Shown: positions 1 through 9,822, counted from the first letter of the stretch. The stretch is 64,000 bases of DNA from Stutzerimonas stutzeri (GCF_002890895.1 NZ_POUL01000003.1:62001-126000), one strand, 5' to 3'. Made by a program: numbers and translations. The notes: generated from the sequence alone by a model not told the origin.

Positions 1-1089
1 CTGCTTCTCCACCGGGAAATGAGCGATCGAGACCATGATCTGGTTGATTTGCTCGTGCAGAAGCGACCCGCTGGCTGCGCGGGATTCGATCAGCAGCGCG
101 CAGGCATTGGCCGACAGTTGCTTGACCCACTCCGGCATGCCGGCCTTGTTCTCCACCGAGCGCAAGCTGCGGCGATCAAGCAGCTCCACTGCCGACACCG
201 GCTGTTGCTTGAGCACGGGTACGGCGAGGCAGCAGGTTTCTACGTCGGGAAAGACAACCAGCGCGCTGGCTTTGTGCGGGTGATCGGGCACGGTGTCGTA
301 GGTCACTGCGCTGATGAAACCCAGTGTGCCTTCGGAGCCGACCATCAAGTGGTTGAGGATGTCGAGTGGCTCGTCGTAGTCGACCAGCGCATTGAGCGAG
401 AAGCCAGTGGTGTTCTTCAGCCGGTACTTGTGGCGAATTTTCGCCGCCAGTTCGGTGTTGGCGCGGGTGGTGCGGCCGAGTTCGGCGAGCTGGTCGAGCA
501 TCGCTGCGTGGCTTTGGCGGAAAGCTTCGACGCTGGTAGCGTCTTCGCTGTCGACGACGCTGCCATCTGCAAGCACCAGGCGCAGGCCGGCGAGGGTCTT
601 GTAGCTGTTCTGCGCTGTTCCACAGCACATGCCGCTCGAGTTGTTGGCGACGATGCCACCGATTTTTGCGGCATTGATCGAGGCCGGATCAGGGCCGATC
701 TTGCGCTGGAGCGGCGCCAGTATGGCGTTGGCATTGGCACCAATTACGCCGGGCTGAAGGCGTATCTGCTCGCCGCCGTTGCGTATCTCGCGACCGTTCC
801 AGTTGTCGCCCAGTACGATCAGTACCGAGTCGGAAATCGCCTGGCCGGATAGGCTGGTGCCCGCCGCCCGGAAGGTAACGGGTACCCGTTGGCTGTGAGC
901 CAGCTTGAGCAGTCCCACCACCTCCATCTCGGACTCGACCCGTACCACCAGCTTGGGAATCAGCCGGTAGAAGCTGGCGTCTGTGCCAAAGGCCAGCGTT
1001 GAAAGAGGGTCGTCGAAGCGTCGCTCAGCCGGAATCAGCTTTTCGACAGCGGCGAGAAAGTCGGTCGGTAGAGCGGCAGACGCGTTCAT
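1..1089 (-). CDS. dld: D-lactate dehydrogenase, FAD/Fe-S type (N-terminal 363 codons; gene runs off the left edge)
   Basis: Oxidises D-lactate to pyruvate and passes electrons to the respiratory chain. The visible part reads MNASAALPTDFLAAVEKLIPAERR and carries a PCMH/FAD-binding-4 domain: the TFRAAGTSLSGQ stretch near residues 70-82, and GGIVANNSSGMCCG near 145-158, where flavin phosphates normally bind. The frame is open to position 1. In the long pseudomonad family the missing part would hold the FAD-linked oxidase C domain and cysteine-rich (CCG) Fe-S domains; that is family knowledge, not seen. The ATG at 1089 follows a GGAG. It lies 65 bp behind lldD on the same strand, so it is probably the last gene of an lldP-lldD-dld operon. 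A glycolate oxidase GlcD-like enzyme is the main alternative, made unlikely by the neighbours. Confidence 0.85.
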   Translation of the reverse strand, partial: MNASAALPTDFLAAVEKLIPAERRFDDPLSTLAFGTDASFYRLIPKLVVRVESEMEVVGLLKLAHSQRVPVTFRAAGTSLSGQAISDSVLIVLGDNWNGREIRNGGEQIRLQPGVIGANANAILAPLQRKIGPDPASINAAKIGGIVANNSSGMCCGTAQNSYKTLAGLRLVLADGSVVDSEDATSVEAFRQSHAAMLDQLAELGRTTRANTELAAKIRHKYRLKNTTGFSLNALVDYDEPLDILNHLMVGSEGTLGFISAVTYDTVPDHPHKASALVVFPDVETCCLAVPVLKQQPVSAVELLDRRSLRSVENKAGMPEWVKQLSANACALLIESRAASGSLLHEQINQIMVSIAHFPVEKQ

Positions 1090-1154
1090 TTCGGGCTCCG
1101 GGAGGTAGCGACCGCGGCGAGTGCCGGCGGCCTTCTCGATGGGATCAGCCAGGC

Positions 1155-2324
1155 TCAGTCGACGTGGCGGCTGGTCTGATAGTGATCAACCTCGCGTACC
1201 AGCGAATCCGTGCTGATCTCGCTGATGGTCTTGGCGCCGGTCAGCACCATCGCAACACGCATTTCTTTTTCGATCAGGTCGAGCAGGTTGCTTACCCCCG
1301 CTTCGCCGTCCACCGCCAGCGCGTAGGCGAAGGCGCGGCCGAGCAGCACGGTATCCGCGCCGAGGGCGATCATGCGCACAACGTCAAGCCCGCTGCGGAT
1401 CCCCGAGTCGGCGAGGATTTTCAGGTCACCTTTGACCGCGTCGGCAATCGCCGGCATCGCACGTGCACTGGACAGAACGCCGTCGAGCTGACGCCCGCCG
1501 TGGTTGGAGACGATGATGCCGTCGGCCCCGAAGGTCACGGCGTCGCGGGCGTCATCGGCGTCCAGAATACCTTTGATCACCATCGGGCCATCCCAGAATT
1601 CGCGGATCCACTCCAGATCCTTCCACGAAATCGATGGATCGAAGTTGGCGGCAAGCCAGCCGATGTAGTCTTCCAGCCCGGTAGTGTGTCCGCGGTAGGT
1701 GGTGATGTTGCCGAGGTCGTGCGGCTTGCCGTGCAGTCCGACGTCCCAGGCCCAGAAGGGGTGTGTCATGGCCTGCAGAATGCGACGTACGTTGGCGTTG
1801 GGGCCACTCATGCCGGAATGCGCGTCGCGGTAGCGCGCGCCGGGGGTGGGCATATCGACGGTGAAAACCAGTGTGGTAACGCCGGCGGCCTTGGCACGCT
1901 CCAGCGCGTTCTTCATGAAGCCGCGATCCTTCAGCACATAGAGCTGAAACCACATCGGCCGCTTGATTGCCGGTGCGACTTCCTCGATCGGGCAGACCGA
2001 TACGGTGGACAGGGTGAAGGGAATTCCTTTCTTGTCAGCCGCACGAGCGGCTTGCACTTCACCACGGCGAGCGAGCATGCCGGTCAGGCCGACCGGGGCG
2101 AGGGCAACCGGCATCGACAGGGTTTCGCCGAACAGCTGGGTTTCCAGGCTGAGTTCCGACATGTTGCGCAGCACGCGCTGGCGCAGGGCGATGCTTGCCA
2201 GATCCTCGACGTTGCGCCGCAGCGTGTACTCAGCGTAGGCGCCGCCATCGACGTAGTGAAACAGGAACGGCGGGAGTTTGCGTTTTGCGGCAGCGCGGTA
2301 ATCCGTGGAAGCAGAAATGATCAT
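1155..2324 (-). CDS. lldD: L-lactate dehydrogenase (FMN-dependent, quinone-linked)
   Basis: Membrane-associated flavoenzyme that oxidises L-lactate to pyruvate. The 389 residues form one FMN-dependent alpha-hydroxy-acid dehydrogenase barrel, beginning [20 protein letters not shown]. Visible family signatures are YVDGGAYAE near residues 25-33, [12 protein letters not shown] near 156-167 and the SNHGGRQLD motif with the catalytic histidine near residue 275. It ends in [25 protein letters not shown], typical of LldD. It lies between lldP and dld on the same strand. A strong hairpin (2453-2483) sits in the gap after lldP and could reduce read-through. Length matches the usual 380-390 residues. 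Confidence 0.96.
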   Translation of the reverse strand: MIISASTDYRAAAKRKLPPFLFHYVDGGAYAEYTLRRNVEDLASIALRQRVLRNMSELSLETQLFGETLSMPVALAPVGLTGMLARRGEVQAARAADKKGIPFTLSTVSVCPIEEVAPAIKRPMWFQLYVLKDRGFMKNALERAKAAGVTTLVFTVDMPTPGARYRDAHSGMSGPNANVRRILQAMTHPFWAWDVGLHGKPHDLGNITTYRGHTTGLEDYIGWLAANFDPSISWKDLEWIREFWDGPMVIKGILDADDARDAVTFGADGIIVSNHGGRQLDGVLSSARAMPAIADAVKGDLKILADSGIRSGLDVVRMIALGADTVLLGRAFAYALAVDGEAGVSNLLDLIEKEMRVAMVLTGAKTISEISTDSLVREVDHYQTSRHVD

Positions 2325-2452
2325 CTTATGTTCTCACCGACTGAAACGAGATAAGTCTCGGAGCGCCCGTCATCGACGAAGGCGGTGTTCGATTTACAGC
2401 TGTCCTGATCACCGGGTCGGGCGATGGAGAGGTCAGGACATGATTCCAAACG

Positions 2453-2483
2453 CCATTGCCCCGAGTGTTTCCCGGGGCAATGG
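2453..2483 (-). terminator. Intra-operon hairpin between lldP and lldD
   Basis: Perfect 11-bp inverted repeat (CCATTGCCCCG at 2453-2463, its complement at 2473-2483) with a 9-nt loop, 12 bp beyond the lldP stop codon. No clear U-tract follows on the minus strand, so this is more likely an mRNA-stabilising or attenuating stem than a full terminator. Confidence 0.6.
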
Positions 2484-2495
2484 TCATAGGCTGCG

Positions 2496-4190
2496 TTAGA
2501 CGCCGACTAGCGGGTCCGTCACGCCAAGCAGGTAGATCGCGATCATCCCGATCAGGCCGGTGGCCAGCACGTAGTACAGCGTAGGCCAAACGGTCTTGCG
2601 CAGGGTGACGCCTTCACGACCCAGCAAGCCGACAGTGGCCGAGGCGGCAACCACGTTGTGGATCGCCACCATGTTGCCGGCGGCGGCACCCACGGCCTGG
2701 ATGGCCACGACCATCGCGCCGGAAATGCCCAGCGACTGTGCAACACCAAACTGGAACTGGCTGAACATCATGTTGCTGACAGTGTTCGAGCCAGCAAGGA
2801 ATGCTCCCAGCGCGCCAACAGTAGGGGCCAGCAGCGGGTAGATGCCGCCTACGCTGTCAGCCACATAGCGCGCCATGGCGATGGGCATGCTTGGCAGGTC
2901 GCCAGCGTTGACACCCGAGTTGATCAGGATGCGCACCATTGGCACGGTGAACAGCAGCACGAACCCCGCACTGAGCAGCACGCTGCTCGATTCCTTCACT
3001 GCAGCCTTGAGTTCGGCGGCGCGCATGCCATGGATGAAGAAGGTGATCAGTACAACGGCAACCAGAATCCCGCCAGGCAGGTACAGCGGCTCGATGCTGG
3101 CGCTGACGCCGGTCTCGCCGAGAATGTTGGCGAAGGCGATCGACACGGATTTCAACGCGCCGGTGACCTGCGGGAAGACACGGCTGATCACCAGAATTGC
3201 GCCGACCAGGATGTAGGGTAGCCAGGCGCGGAAAGCGCTCATCGGGCGTGCCGCGAGGTCGTCTAGCTTCATCTCGATAGTGCCGATCCATTCCGCTGGC
3301 CAGTCTTTCGCGGCAGCGAAATCCCAATTGGTTTTCGGCACCAGAAACTTGAAGCGCGCGGCGGTGGTGACGATCGCCAGGCCGACCAGGCCGCCCAGCA
3401 GCGACGGGAACTCAGGGCCAAGGAATACACCGGTGGCGACATAGGGCAGGGTGAAGGCTAGGCCTGCGAAGAGTGCGAAAGGCAGCACTTCGAATCCGGC
3501 TTTCCAGCTTTTTTCCTTGCCGAAGAAGCGCGTCAGCATCAAGACCATGATCAGTGGCATGACCGTGCCGACAATGGCGTGGGTGATGGCGACGCTGCTG
3601 GTGATCTGCTGCAGGAAGATCGGCCAGCTGGAACCTTGCGCGGCGAGTTGTGCGCCGAGGGAGGCGGTGTCGAGTCCGCTATTCACACCAACGATGATCG
3701 GCGTACCGACCGCGCCAAAGGACACAGGCGTGCTCTGCACGAGCATGCCCATCAGGACCGCTGCCATGGCCGGGAAGCCCACCGCAACCAGCAGCGGTGC
3801 TGCAATTGCTGCGGGAGTACCAAAGCCAGAGGCACCTTCGATAAAGCAGCCGAACAACCAGGCAATGATAATGGCCTGAATTCGACGGTCCGGGCTAATG
3901 GTGGTGAAACCGGCCCGAATGGCGGTAATGCCACCCGAATGCTTGAGCGTGTTCAGCAGCAGGATCGCGCCGAAGATGATCCACAGCAGTCCCAGCGTGA
4001 TCACCAGGCCTTGCAGGGTTGAGGCGATGATCCGGGTAAAGCTCATGTCCCAGATGAACAAGCCAATGGCTGCGGTGAACAAGAACACAACCGGCATGGC
4101 GCGGCTGGCCGGCCAGCGAAGGCCAATCAGCAGAACGGCGGCCAGCAGGATCGGGGTAAAGGCAAACAGGGCGAGCAGTCCGGTAGACAT
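2496..4190 (-). CDS. lldP: L-lactate permease
   Basis: Inner-membrane proton-coupled carrier for L-lactate (and often D-lactate and glycolate). The 564 residues are almost entirely hydrophobic, with about a dozen or more membrane segments. Family motifs are visible: [21 protein letters not shown] near residues 113-133 and [18 protein letters not shown] near 463-480. The start ATG at 4190 has GGAG upstream. It is the first gene of the lldP-lldD-dld set and diverges from lldR across a 280-bp region with a 23-bp dyad operator, so induction by lactate through LldR is expected. Confidence 0.96.
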   Translation of the reverse strand: MSTGLLALFAFTPILLAAVLLIGLRWPASRAMPVVFLFTAAIGLFIWDMSFTRIIASTLQGLVITLGLLWIIFGAILLLNTLKHSGGITAIRAGFTTISPDRRIQAIIIAWLFGCFIEGASGFGTPAAIAAPLLVAVGFPAMAAVLMGMLVQSTPVSFGAVGTPIIVGVNSGLDTASLGAQLAAQGSSWPIFLQQITSSVAITHAIVGTVMPLIMVLMLTRFFGKEKSWKAGFEVLPFALFAGLAFTLPYVATGVFLGPEFPSLLGGLVGLAIVTTAARFKFLVPKTNWDFAAAKDWPAEWIGTIEMKLDDLAARPMSAFRAWLPYILVGAILVISRVFPQVTGALKSVSIAFANILGETGVSASIEPLYLPGGILVAVVLITFFIHGMRAAELKAAVKESSSVLLSAGFVLLFTVPMVRILINSGVNAGDLPSMPIAMARYVADSVGGIYPLLAPTVGALGAFLAGSNTVSNMMFSQFQFGVAQSLGISGAMVVAIQAVGAAAGNMVAIHNVVAASATVGLLGREGVTLRKTVWPTLYYVLATGLIGMIAIYLLGVTDPLVGV

Positions 4191-4300
4191 GTCAGGCTCC
4201 CAGGGTCGAAATGAGCGAATGGGGGCCCGGGCGGACCGGTGATGAGCAGATAAACGGAGACCGCATTAACTAGTCCTCTTCTTGTTTGGTTACTCTATCT

Positions 4301-4323
4301 GTAAAGTGGTAATACCAATTTAC
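4301..4323. promoter_or_regulatory. Probable LldR operator in the lldP/lldR divergent region
   Basis: A 23-bp dyad: outer arms GTAAA/TTTAC and inner arms TGGTA/TACCA around a central A. The core TGGTAATACCA (4307-4317) fits the operator type bound by FadR-subfamily GntR regulators such as LldR and PdhR. It is the only such dyad I see in the 280-bp intergenic region. The regulator assignment is inferred from position. Confidence 0.75.
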
Positions 4324-4470
4324 AGTAGGGTCCGGCCAGCGTAAGAGTTCTGTCGGCACTGCGTCAATTAGCAAGCTATAGACTTTGGTCGCGGCGGCGG
4401 TTATTGCGGTGGACCTAGCGGCTGGCTACGCTGCTTCCCAATACAGTGGTCAAACCAATCGAGAGGCGTC

Positions 4471-5250
4471 ATGGAAGTGGGAGTGGTGCGCCAGCGGAGG
4501 CTGGCGGATAACATCGTCGAGCAACTCGAAACCATGATCCTCGAGGGGACGCTCAAGGCTGGGGAGCGGCTGCCTGCCGAGCGGGTGCTGGCGGAACAGT
4601 TTGGAGTATCACGTCCGTCGCTGCGCGAAGCGATCCAGAAGCTGGCGGCCAAGGGCTTGCTGGTCAGTCGTCACGGTGGTGGCAATTTCGTTGCCGAGTC
4701 CCTCGGGTCGACCTTCAGTGATCCGCTGCTGCATCTGCTCGAAAACAACGCTGATGCGCAGCGTGACCTGCTCGAGTTTCGCCATACGCTGGAAGGCAGT
4801 TGCGCTTATTACGCCGCCTTGCGCGCAACTGAAGTGGACAGGCAACGCCTGAAAGAGGCCTTTGCGGCGTTGCAGGATTGCTATGCGTGCGAAGGGGTGG
4901 TTACCCGTGCCGAGGAGGGCGCCGCTGACGCGCGCTTTCACCTGGCGATTGCCGAGGCCAGTCACAATGCAGTGCTGCTGCATACCATTCGGGGTCTGTT
5001 CGATCTGCTCAAACGCAACGTAGTGACCAATATCGGCGGTATGTACGCGTTACGCAGCGAAACCCGCGACATGCTGATGAATCAGCATCAGGAGCTATAC
5101 GATGCGATCATCGCGCGGCGGGCGAACGACGCGAGGGATGTCATTCATCACCACATTAGCTATGTCCAAGAAGTTCTGGCGGAAGGGCAGCAGGAAGCTC
5201 AACGGTTGGCGCGTGCGCAGCGGCGTCAGGCGCACCCCGAAAAGAATTAG
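4471..5250 (+). CDS. lldR: Lactate-responsive transcriptional regulator, GntR family (FadR subfamily)
   Basis: DNA-binding regulator of the divergent lactate operon. Residues about 8-72 form the winged helix: LADNIVEQLETMILEGTLKAGERLPAERVLAEQFGVSRPSLREAIQKLAAKGLLVSRHGGGNFV. The rest is a helical FCD effector domain (FHLAIAEASHNAVLLHTIRGLFDLL, then MNQHQELYDAI), the metal/ligand-binding type of this subfamily. Total 259 residues, normal for LldR. The ATG is preceded by GAGAGG. A hairpin at 5284-5308 lies between its 3' end and convergent smpB. LldR typically represses lldPD-dld and releases it when lactate binds. Confidence 0.93.
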   Translation: MEVGVVRQRRLADNIVEQLETMILEGTLKAGERLPAERVLAEQFGVSRPSLREAIQKLAAKGLLVSRHGGGNFVAESLGSTFSDPLLHLLENNADAQRDLLEFRHTLEGSCAYYAALRATEVDRQRLKEAFAALQDCYACEGVVTRAEEGAADARFHLAIAEASHNAVLLHTIRGLFDLLKRNVVTNIGGMYALRSETRDMLMNQHQELYDAIIARRANDARDVIHHHISYVQEVLAEGQQEAQRLARAQRRQAHPEKN

Positions 5251-5283
5251 CAGGGCTGGCGCGGTGGTGGGTTGAAAAGCTAG

Positions 5284-5308
5284 ATCGAGCGGCTGGGTTC
5301 CGCTCGAT
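5284..5308. terminator. Hairpin between convergent lldR and smpB
   Basis: Nine-bp perfect stem (ATCGAGCGG at 5284-5292, complement at 5300-5308) with a 7-nt loop, in the 68-bp gap between the two converging stop codons. There is no long T-tract on either strand, so termination may be weak. Confidence 0.5.
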
Positions 5309-5318
5309 ACGCCGAGGG

Positions 5319-5801
5319 TCAGTCTTCCTTGCCCTTGGTGCGCATGGCGCGCTGAATCTCTCGATCAGAGTCGCGCTCTTTTTCGGTGTGGCGCTTGTCA
5401 AACTCCTTCTTGCCCTTGCCTAGCGCGATATCGCACTTGATCAAATGCTTTTTCCAGTAGATCGACAGCGCCACACAGGCGTAACCCTTCTGCTGCACGG
5501 CGCCGAACAACTTGCCCAGTTCACGCTTGTTGAGCAGCAGCTTGCGGGTGCGGGTCGGGTCGGCAATGACATGGGTGCTAGCGGTGGTCAGAGGCGTAAT
5601 GTGGCAGCCCATCAGCCATGCTTCGCCATCCTTGAGAAGGACGTAGCTGTCCACCAGCTGGGCTTTTCCAGCTCGAAGGCTTTTCACTTCCCAGCCGGCC
5701 AGCACGAGGCCCGCCTCGAATTTCTGTTCGATGAAGTAGTCGTGTAGCGCTTTCTTGTTCAGCGCAATGGTCCCGGGGGACTGTTTCTTCTGTTTGGCCA
5801 T
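5319..5801 (-). CDS. smpB: SsrA (tmRNA)-binding protein SmpB
   Basis: Binds tmRNA and delivers it to stalled ribosomes for trans-translation. The 160 residues contain the whole SmpB fold: [39 protein letters not shown] at 15-53, the [12 protein letters not shown] loop near 83-94, and the basic C-terminal tail ([30 protein letters not shown]) that folds into the decoding centre. It diverges from ratA. The tmRNA gene itself is not in this window. The upstream region has no strong Shine-Dalgarno sequence. Confidence 0.97.
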   Translation of the reverse strand: MAKQKKQSPGTIALNKKALHDYFIEQKFEAGLVLAGWEVKSLRAGKAQLVDSYVLLKDGEAWLMGCHITPLTTASTHVIADPTRTRKLLLNKRELGKLFGAVQQKGYACVALSIYWKKHLIKCDIALGKGKKEFDKRHTEKERDSDREIQRAMRTKGKED

Positions 5802-6029
5802 AGGGTGAGCATTATAGGGAGTCCCGTTGCGGCTGGCGATAACCTGCGTGGTGCGACGGTGCGAAACTTGAGAGGGGTGCGCTTATCCTCGACAATGGCC
5901 AACTTTACGTTTGTTCATGCTCAAACACCTGCTGCGTAGCAGGTATGAGCTTTACGCTTGCTCTCGGTGAGCGGCTGTCGGCCTAGGCTCCGGCTGCTGA
6001 TTGTCGACTGACGAAGTAGAAGGGACTGA

Positions 6030-6464
6030 ATGACGACGCATATTCAACGTTCGGCGCTGCTGCCCTATCCGGCTCATGCGCTGTTCGACATGGTCAATGA
6101 TGTAGCCAGCTATCCAAAGTTTCTGCCCTGGTGTTCGGCAACCGAAGTGCTGTCCAGCAGTGACACACAGATGCACGCAAGCATGACGGTGGCGAAGGCT
6201 GGCATGAGCCAGCGCTTCCTCACGCGCAATGAGTTGCAGGCAGGTAAGCGAATCGAGATGTCGCTGGAAGAGGGGCCTTTCAGTCATCTGCATGGTATTT
6301 GGGAATTCAAGGCGTTGGGTGAAAAGGCCTGCAAGATCAGTCTTGATCTCACCTTCGATTACGCCGGGCCGTTGGTTCGTGCCACCTTGGGACCGTTGTT
6401 CAATCAGGCTGCTAATACGTTGGTCGATGCGTTCTGTGACAGGGCGAAGCAGCTTTATGGATAA
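6030..6464 (+). CDS. ratA: RatA family protein, START/polyketide-cyclase fold (COQ10-like)
   Basis: A 144-residue single-domain protein of the SRPBCC/START superfamily, beginning MTTHIQRSALLPYPAHALFDMVNDVASYPKFLPWC, the usual RatA/YfjG start. Related COQ10 proteins bind ubiquinone. The E. coli homologue was described as a toxin that blocks ribosome subunit joining, but that role is not established here. AAGGG lies just upstream of the ATG. It overlaps rnfH by 8 bp, suggesting translational coupling. The conserved smpB-ratA-rnfH neighbourhood supports the call. Confidence 0.9.
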   Translation: MTTHIQRSALLPYPAHALFDMVNDVASYPKFLPWCSATEVLSSSDTQMHASMTVAKAGMSQRFLTRNELQAGKRIEMSLEEGPFSHLHGIWEFKALGEKACKISLDLTFDYAGPLVRATLGPLFNQAANTLVDAFCDRAKQLYG

Positions 6465-6786
6465 GCCGATGATCGCGGTTGAGGTCGTCTATGCGCTGGC
6501 GGACAAGCAGAAGTTGCTGCGCTTGGCCGTTCCTCAGGGCACCAGCGTCCGAGAGGCAGCGCTGCGCTCGGGAATGGATGGCTACTTTCCGGGGCTGGAT
6601 TTGGCAACGTCGCCGTTGGGCATCTTCGGCAAGGCGGTATCCAAGCCGGACGAGCGCACGCTTGTCGAGGGGGAGCGAGTTGAGATTTATCGGCCACTGA
6701 TCGCCGACCCGAAAGAAGTTCGCAAGCAGCGTGCGGCGAAGGCTGCACAAAACAAGGCCGGGGAATCAGGTGAAGCGGTCACATGA
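6457..6786 (+). CDS. rnfH: RnfH family protein (ubiquitin-like fold)
   Basis: Small beta-grasp protein of the RnfH/RatB family. The start chosen is the ATG at 6457, giving 109 residues that begin MDKPMIAVEVVYALADKQKLLRLAVPQGTSVREAAL; an upstream extension of the frame would only read through ratA in another frame. FGKAVSKPDERTLVEGERVEIYRPLIADPKEVRKQRA near residues 54-90 is the family signature. The C-terminal tail is basic and low in complexity. It overlaps the ratA stop by 8 bp and is followed by a bidirectional terminator. Function is not known with confidence; the name comes from a link to Rnf complexes. Confidence 0.9.
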   Translation: MDKPMIAVEVVYALADKQKLLRLAVPQGTSVREAALRSGMDGYFPGLDLATSPLGIFGKAVSKPDERTLVEGERVEIYRPLIADPKEVRKQRAAKAAQNKAGESGEAVT

Positions 6787-6802
6787 AGCTGGCATTAACG
6801 AG

Positions 6803-6828
6803 AAAAAGCCCGGCATGCCGGGCCTTTT
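6803..6828. terminator. Bidirectional Rho-independent terminator between rnfH and bamE
   Basis: Perfect palindromic stem GCCCGGCA/TGCCGGGC (6808-6823) flanked by an A-run at 6803-6807 and a T-run at 6825-6828, so it can end both converging transcripts. Confidence 0.9.
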
Positions 6829-6846
6829 CTGGTGTTCGGTTAACGC

Positions 6847-7353
6847 TTAGTTTGTGTCCAGGCTGCCTGGAGTAGGCACCGGAACGGGCTCTGCCGCATC
6901 TACGTCGCGCTGGATCTGTTCAAGCAGAGAGCCAGGAGCGGTAGCCTCTGGTTCGGTACTGACAGGGTCTTCGGTGCTTGCCGGTAGATCAGTCCCCAGA
7001 ATGGCTTCGTCACGGCTCACGCCGGGCTTGAAGTCGCCTGCAAGACCAGCGAGCTGGTCGTTAGCATTGAATACAAGGCTGACGCGCTCCTGCTGACGTT
7101 CTCTGCCGCCGGGCTGGATGCTGTACAGATAATCCCAGCGGTTAGCGTGGAACGTGTCGGTGATCAGCGGGTTGCCCATGATAAACCGCACTTGTGATCG
7201 GGTCATTCCGGGGCGCAACTGGTCTATCATGTCCTGAGTCACGACATTGCCCTGTTGAATGTCGACCTTGTAAACCCCGGGGAATGAACAACCGGCGAGT
7301 GCGAACAGGCCCACTAGCGTGAGGCTGGACAGCATGAGCTTGGTGTTTTGCAT
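6847..7353 (-). CDS. bamE: Outer-membrane protein assembly factor BamE (OmlA lipoprotein)
   Basis: Lipoprotein of the BAM complex that inserts beta-barrel proteins into the outer membrane. The start at 7353 is chosen because it gives a lipoprotein signal peptide directly ([22 protein letters not shown], lipid-modified Cys22); the frame extends 15 codons further up but would overlap the promoter of divergent fur. The SmpA/OmlA domain covers residues about 33-108 ([36 protein letters not shown]). The tail from about 120 is acidic and proline-rich, as in pseudomonad OmlA. Total 168 residues. The fur/bamE divergent pair is conserved in Pseudomonas. Confidence 0.94.
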   Translation of the reverse strand: MQNTKLMLSSLTLVGLFALAGCSFPGVYKVDIQQGNVVTQDMIDQLRPGMTRSQVRFIMGNPLITDTFHANRWDYLYSIQPGGRERQQERVSLVFNANDQLAGLAGDFKPGVSRDEAILGTDLPASTEDPVSTEPEATAPGSLLEQIQRDVDAAEPVPVPTPGSLDTN

Positions 7354-7446
7354 CGGTAGGTGACTTCCACTATCTTGGCTGGGCAAAGCCCGGATCATAC
7401 CCGTATTGAAGGAGGCTGCGAAACAGCAGCAGCGAGAAAGCCCACC

Positions 7447-7854
7447 ATGGTTGAAAATAGCGAACTACGCAAAGCTGGCCTCAAAGTAACCCTGCCACGG
7501 GTCAAGATCCTGCAAATGCTGGATACCACTGATCGTCGCCATATGAGCGCAGAGGACGTCTACAAGGCATTGATGGAGGCCGGCGAGGATGTCGGTCTGG
7601 CAACTGTTTACCGCGTGCTGACCCAGTTCGAGGCAGCCGGTCTTGTGGTTCGGCATAATTTCGATGGCGGCCATGCCGTGTTCGAGCTGGCTGACGGTGG
7701 CCATCATGACCACATGGTGTGCGTCGACAGCGGCGATGTGATCGAGTTTTTTGATCCGGAGATCGAGAAGCTGCAGAAGGAGATCGTCAAGCGCCATGGC
7801 TACGACCTGGTGGATCACAACTTGGTGCTGTACGTCCGCAAGAAGCCTGAGTGA
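7447..7854 (+). CDS. fur: Ferric uptake regulator Fur
   Basis: Iron-responsive repressor. The start at 7447 gives [26 protein letters not shown], the known pseudomonad Fur N terminus; the frame continues 29 codons upstream but without family similarity. The winged helix covers residues 1-80 ([36 protein letters not shown]). The metal site HHDHMVC lies near 86-92. This is the only cysteine of the 135 residues, as in P. aeruginosa Fur, which lacks the C-terminal CXXC. It diverges from bamE and is closed by a strong terminator. Confidence 0.97.
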   Translation: MVENSELRKAGLKVTLPRVKILQMLDTTDRRHMSAEDVYKALMEAGEDVGLATVYRVLTQFEAAGLVVRHNFDGGHAVFELADGGHHDHMVCVDSGDVIEFFDPEIEKLQKEIVKRHGYDLVDHNLVLYVRKKPE

Positions 7855-7905
7855 TCGGAGTCGATCCGGTTCGAATGTGAGCCTCGGATAATCTTGCAAT
7901 ATGAC

Positions 7906-7931
7906 AAAACCCCGCCGATTGGCGGGGTTTT
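7906..7931 (+). terminator. Rho-independent terminator of fur
   Basis: Perfect 11-bp stem (AAAACCCCGCC / GGCGGGGTTTT) with the loop GATT, followed by further T residues, about 50 bp after the fur stop. The A-run on the 5' side would let it work in both directions. Confidence 0.92.
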
Positions 7932-8123
7932 GTTTTGAAGGCGCGATTCATCCGGCTGCTGCCGGCTCAGCGCGTTGGGGATGTGCCCATGACAATGTGC
8001 CAGATGAGGCGCGTTTTTATTGCAAGCCAGCCCAGTGCAATCCGGTACGGGGATGGTGCGTGCTCTCCAGTGGTCTGTCGCCGCGGCAAGATGATCCGTG
8101 GGTCGTCGTCGTTGCCTGCTTTT

Positions 8124-9800
8124 TCAGGATGTTTGAGCTGTGCCGATCATCTGGCGGGCGTGGGCCAGTGCTTGCTCGGTGAGGTCAAGCCCACCCAGCA
8201 TGCGGGCAATTTCCTCGACCCGTTCACTGCCATCCAGTGCGGCGACAGCGGTGTGGGTTTCTTGGGCGCCGCGCGCCTTGTGTACAAACAGGTGATGGTG
8301 ACCCTGTGCCGCAACTTGTGGCAGGTGGGTCACGGTCAGTACTTGGCCCCGCTCGCCGAGGCGGCGCAGCAATTGGCCGACCACTTCTGCGGTCGGCCCG
8401 CCGATGCCGACGTCCACTTCGTCGAACACCAGGGTCGGAATGCGTGATGTCTGCGCTGTGATCACCTGAATCGCAAGACTGATGCGCGACAGCTCACCGC
8501 CCGAGGCAACCTTTGCCAGTGGACGCAGTGGCTGGCCTGGGTTGGCGCTTACCAGAAACTCTACCTGTTCCAGTCCGTGTGGCATCAGGTCTCCTTCTGC
8601 TGCGGGCTTCAACACAGCGCTGAACTTGCCGCCTGGCATGCCTAGACGCTGAATCTCCGTTTCGACGGCCTGCGCCAAGGATTCTGCCGCCAGCTGGCGC
8701 GAAGCGCTCAACTGTTCGGCTTTTTCTCGATAATGTCGCTCGTAGGCGGCAAGCTCTTCGCCGAGTTGCTCCAGTGCAGTGTCGTCGGCGTTAAGGCTTT
8801 CCAGTTCTTCGAAGAGGCGTTGCTGCAAGCTCGGTAATTCTGACGGCTGAACGCGGTGTTTGCGCGCCAGGGTATAGATGCTGTCGAGGCGTTCTTCCAG
8901 TGCCTGCTGCCTTTGTGGGTCGGAATCGAAGTGATCGAGAAAGCGATTGAGTTCGCCGATCGCTTCTTCAACCTGTATCTGCGCACTGGCCAGTAGATTG
9001 ACGGCCTCGCCAAGCGCGCCGGGCTGGTTCTGAAATCCAGTCAGGCGCTGCAGGCTCGAGGTCAGCGCTGACAGTACGTTGCCGGCGTCGCTCTCGCTAC
9101 ACAGCTCGATCACCTGGCGACAGGCGCCGAGCAGGTGTTCTGCGTTGGAAAGGTTCTTGTGTTCCTGCTCCAGCTGGTCCAATTCGTCGTCGCCCAGAGC
9201 CAGTGTCTCAAGCTCCTCGAGTTGGTAGCTGAGCAGCTGGTGGCGGGCGCGCTGTTCATCACTGCTGCTGCTAAGTCGCTCCAGGGTCTGCCGGGTTTGC
9301 CGCCAGCGCTGGGCGGCCAGCTGCACCTGGCGGGCAAGATCTTGATTGCCGCTGTACTCATCGAGCAAACGCCGGTGCGTATCGAGCTTTAGCAGTGACT
9401 GGTGTTCGTGCTGGCTGTGGATATCGATCAGTAGCTCGCCAAGCGCCTTGAGGTCAACTTGCGGGCAGGGCGTTCCGTTGATATAGCCGCGCGAACGACC
9501 TTCAGCCGTGATCACTCGCCGAAGGATGCATGGGCCATCATTTTCCAGATCGCGCTCGGCCAGCCAGGCTCGTGCATCTGGGATGTCGTCCAGGTCGAAG
9601 CTGGCGAGAATATCCGCCTTGTCCGCGCCTATGCGCACCACGCTGCTGTCGGCTCGATCGCCGAGAGTGAGGCCTAGCGCATCGAGCATGATCGACTTGC
9701 CTGCGCCGGTCTCGCCGCTGATTACGCTCATGCCGCGTTTCAGCTCAAGATCGAGATGCTCGACGATTGCGTAATTGTGAACGGAAAGATGGACCAGCAT
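8124..9800 (-). CDS. recN: DNA repair protein RecN (SMC-like ATPase)
   Basis: SMC-family ATPase acting in recombinational repair of double-strand breaks. The Walker A motif GETGAGKS is near residues 29-36, right after the N terminus MLVHLSVHNYAIVEHLDLELKRGMSVI. The middle (about 160-360) is a long coiled coil rich in Q, E and L. The C-terminal half-site has LVSANPGQPLRPLAKVASGGELSRISLAIQVI (signature motif) and TLVFDEVDVGIGG (Walker B). 558 residues is normal. GGAG precedes the ATG, and a LexA box lies 23 bp upstream, so SOS control is expected. Confidence 0.97.
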   Translation of the reverse strand: MLVHLSVHNYAIVEHLDLELKRGMSVISGETGAGKSIMLDALGLTLGDRADSSVVRIGADKADILASFDLDDIPDARAWLAERDLENDGPCILRRVITAEGRSRGYINGTPCPQVDLKALGELLIDIHSQHEHQSLLKLDTHRRLLDEYSGNQDLARQVQLAAQRWRQTRQTLERLSSSSDEQRARHQLLSYQLEELETLALGDDELDQLEQEHKNLSNAEHLLGACRQVIELCSESDAGNVLSALTSSLQRLTGFQNQPGALGEAVNLLASAQIQVEEAIGELNRFLDHFDSDPQRQQALEERLDSIYTLARKHRVQPSELPSLQQRLFEELESLNADDTALEQLGEELAAYERHYREKAEQLSASRQLAAESLAQAVETEIQRLGMPGGKFSAVLKPAAEGDLMPHGLEQVEFLVSANPGQPLRPLAKVASGGELSRISLAIQVITAQTSRIPTLVFDEVDVGIGGPTAEVVGQLLRRLGERGQVLTVTHLPQVAAQGHHHLFVHKARGAQETHTAVAALDGSERVEEIARMLGGLDLTEQALAHARQMIGTAQTS

Positions 9801-9822
9801 GGCAGGACTCCTGCGTAGGTGA

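Noticed and set aside
999..2354. 451-codon plus-strand frame opposite lldD
   Set aside because: It is the antisense of lldD, a clear L-lactate dehydrogenase, and has no recognisable domain; long antisense frames are common at this GC content.
6030..6786. RatA-RnfH as a toxin-antitoxin pair
   Set aside because: The arrangement is a conserved housekeeping pair; the antitoxin role of the second gene is not supported by sequence, and RatA is related to ubiquinone-binding COQ10 proteins.
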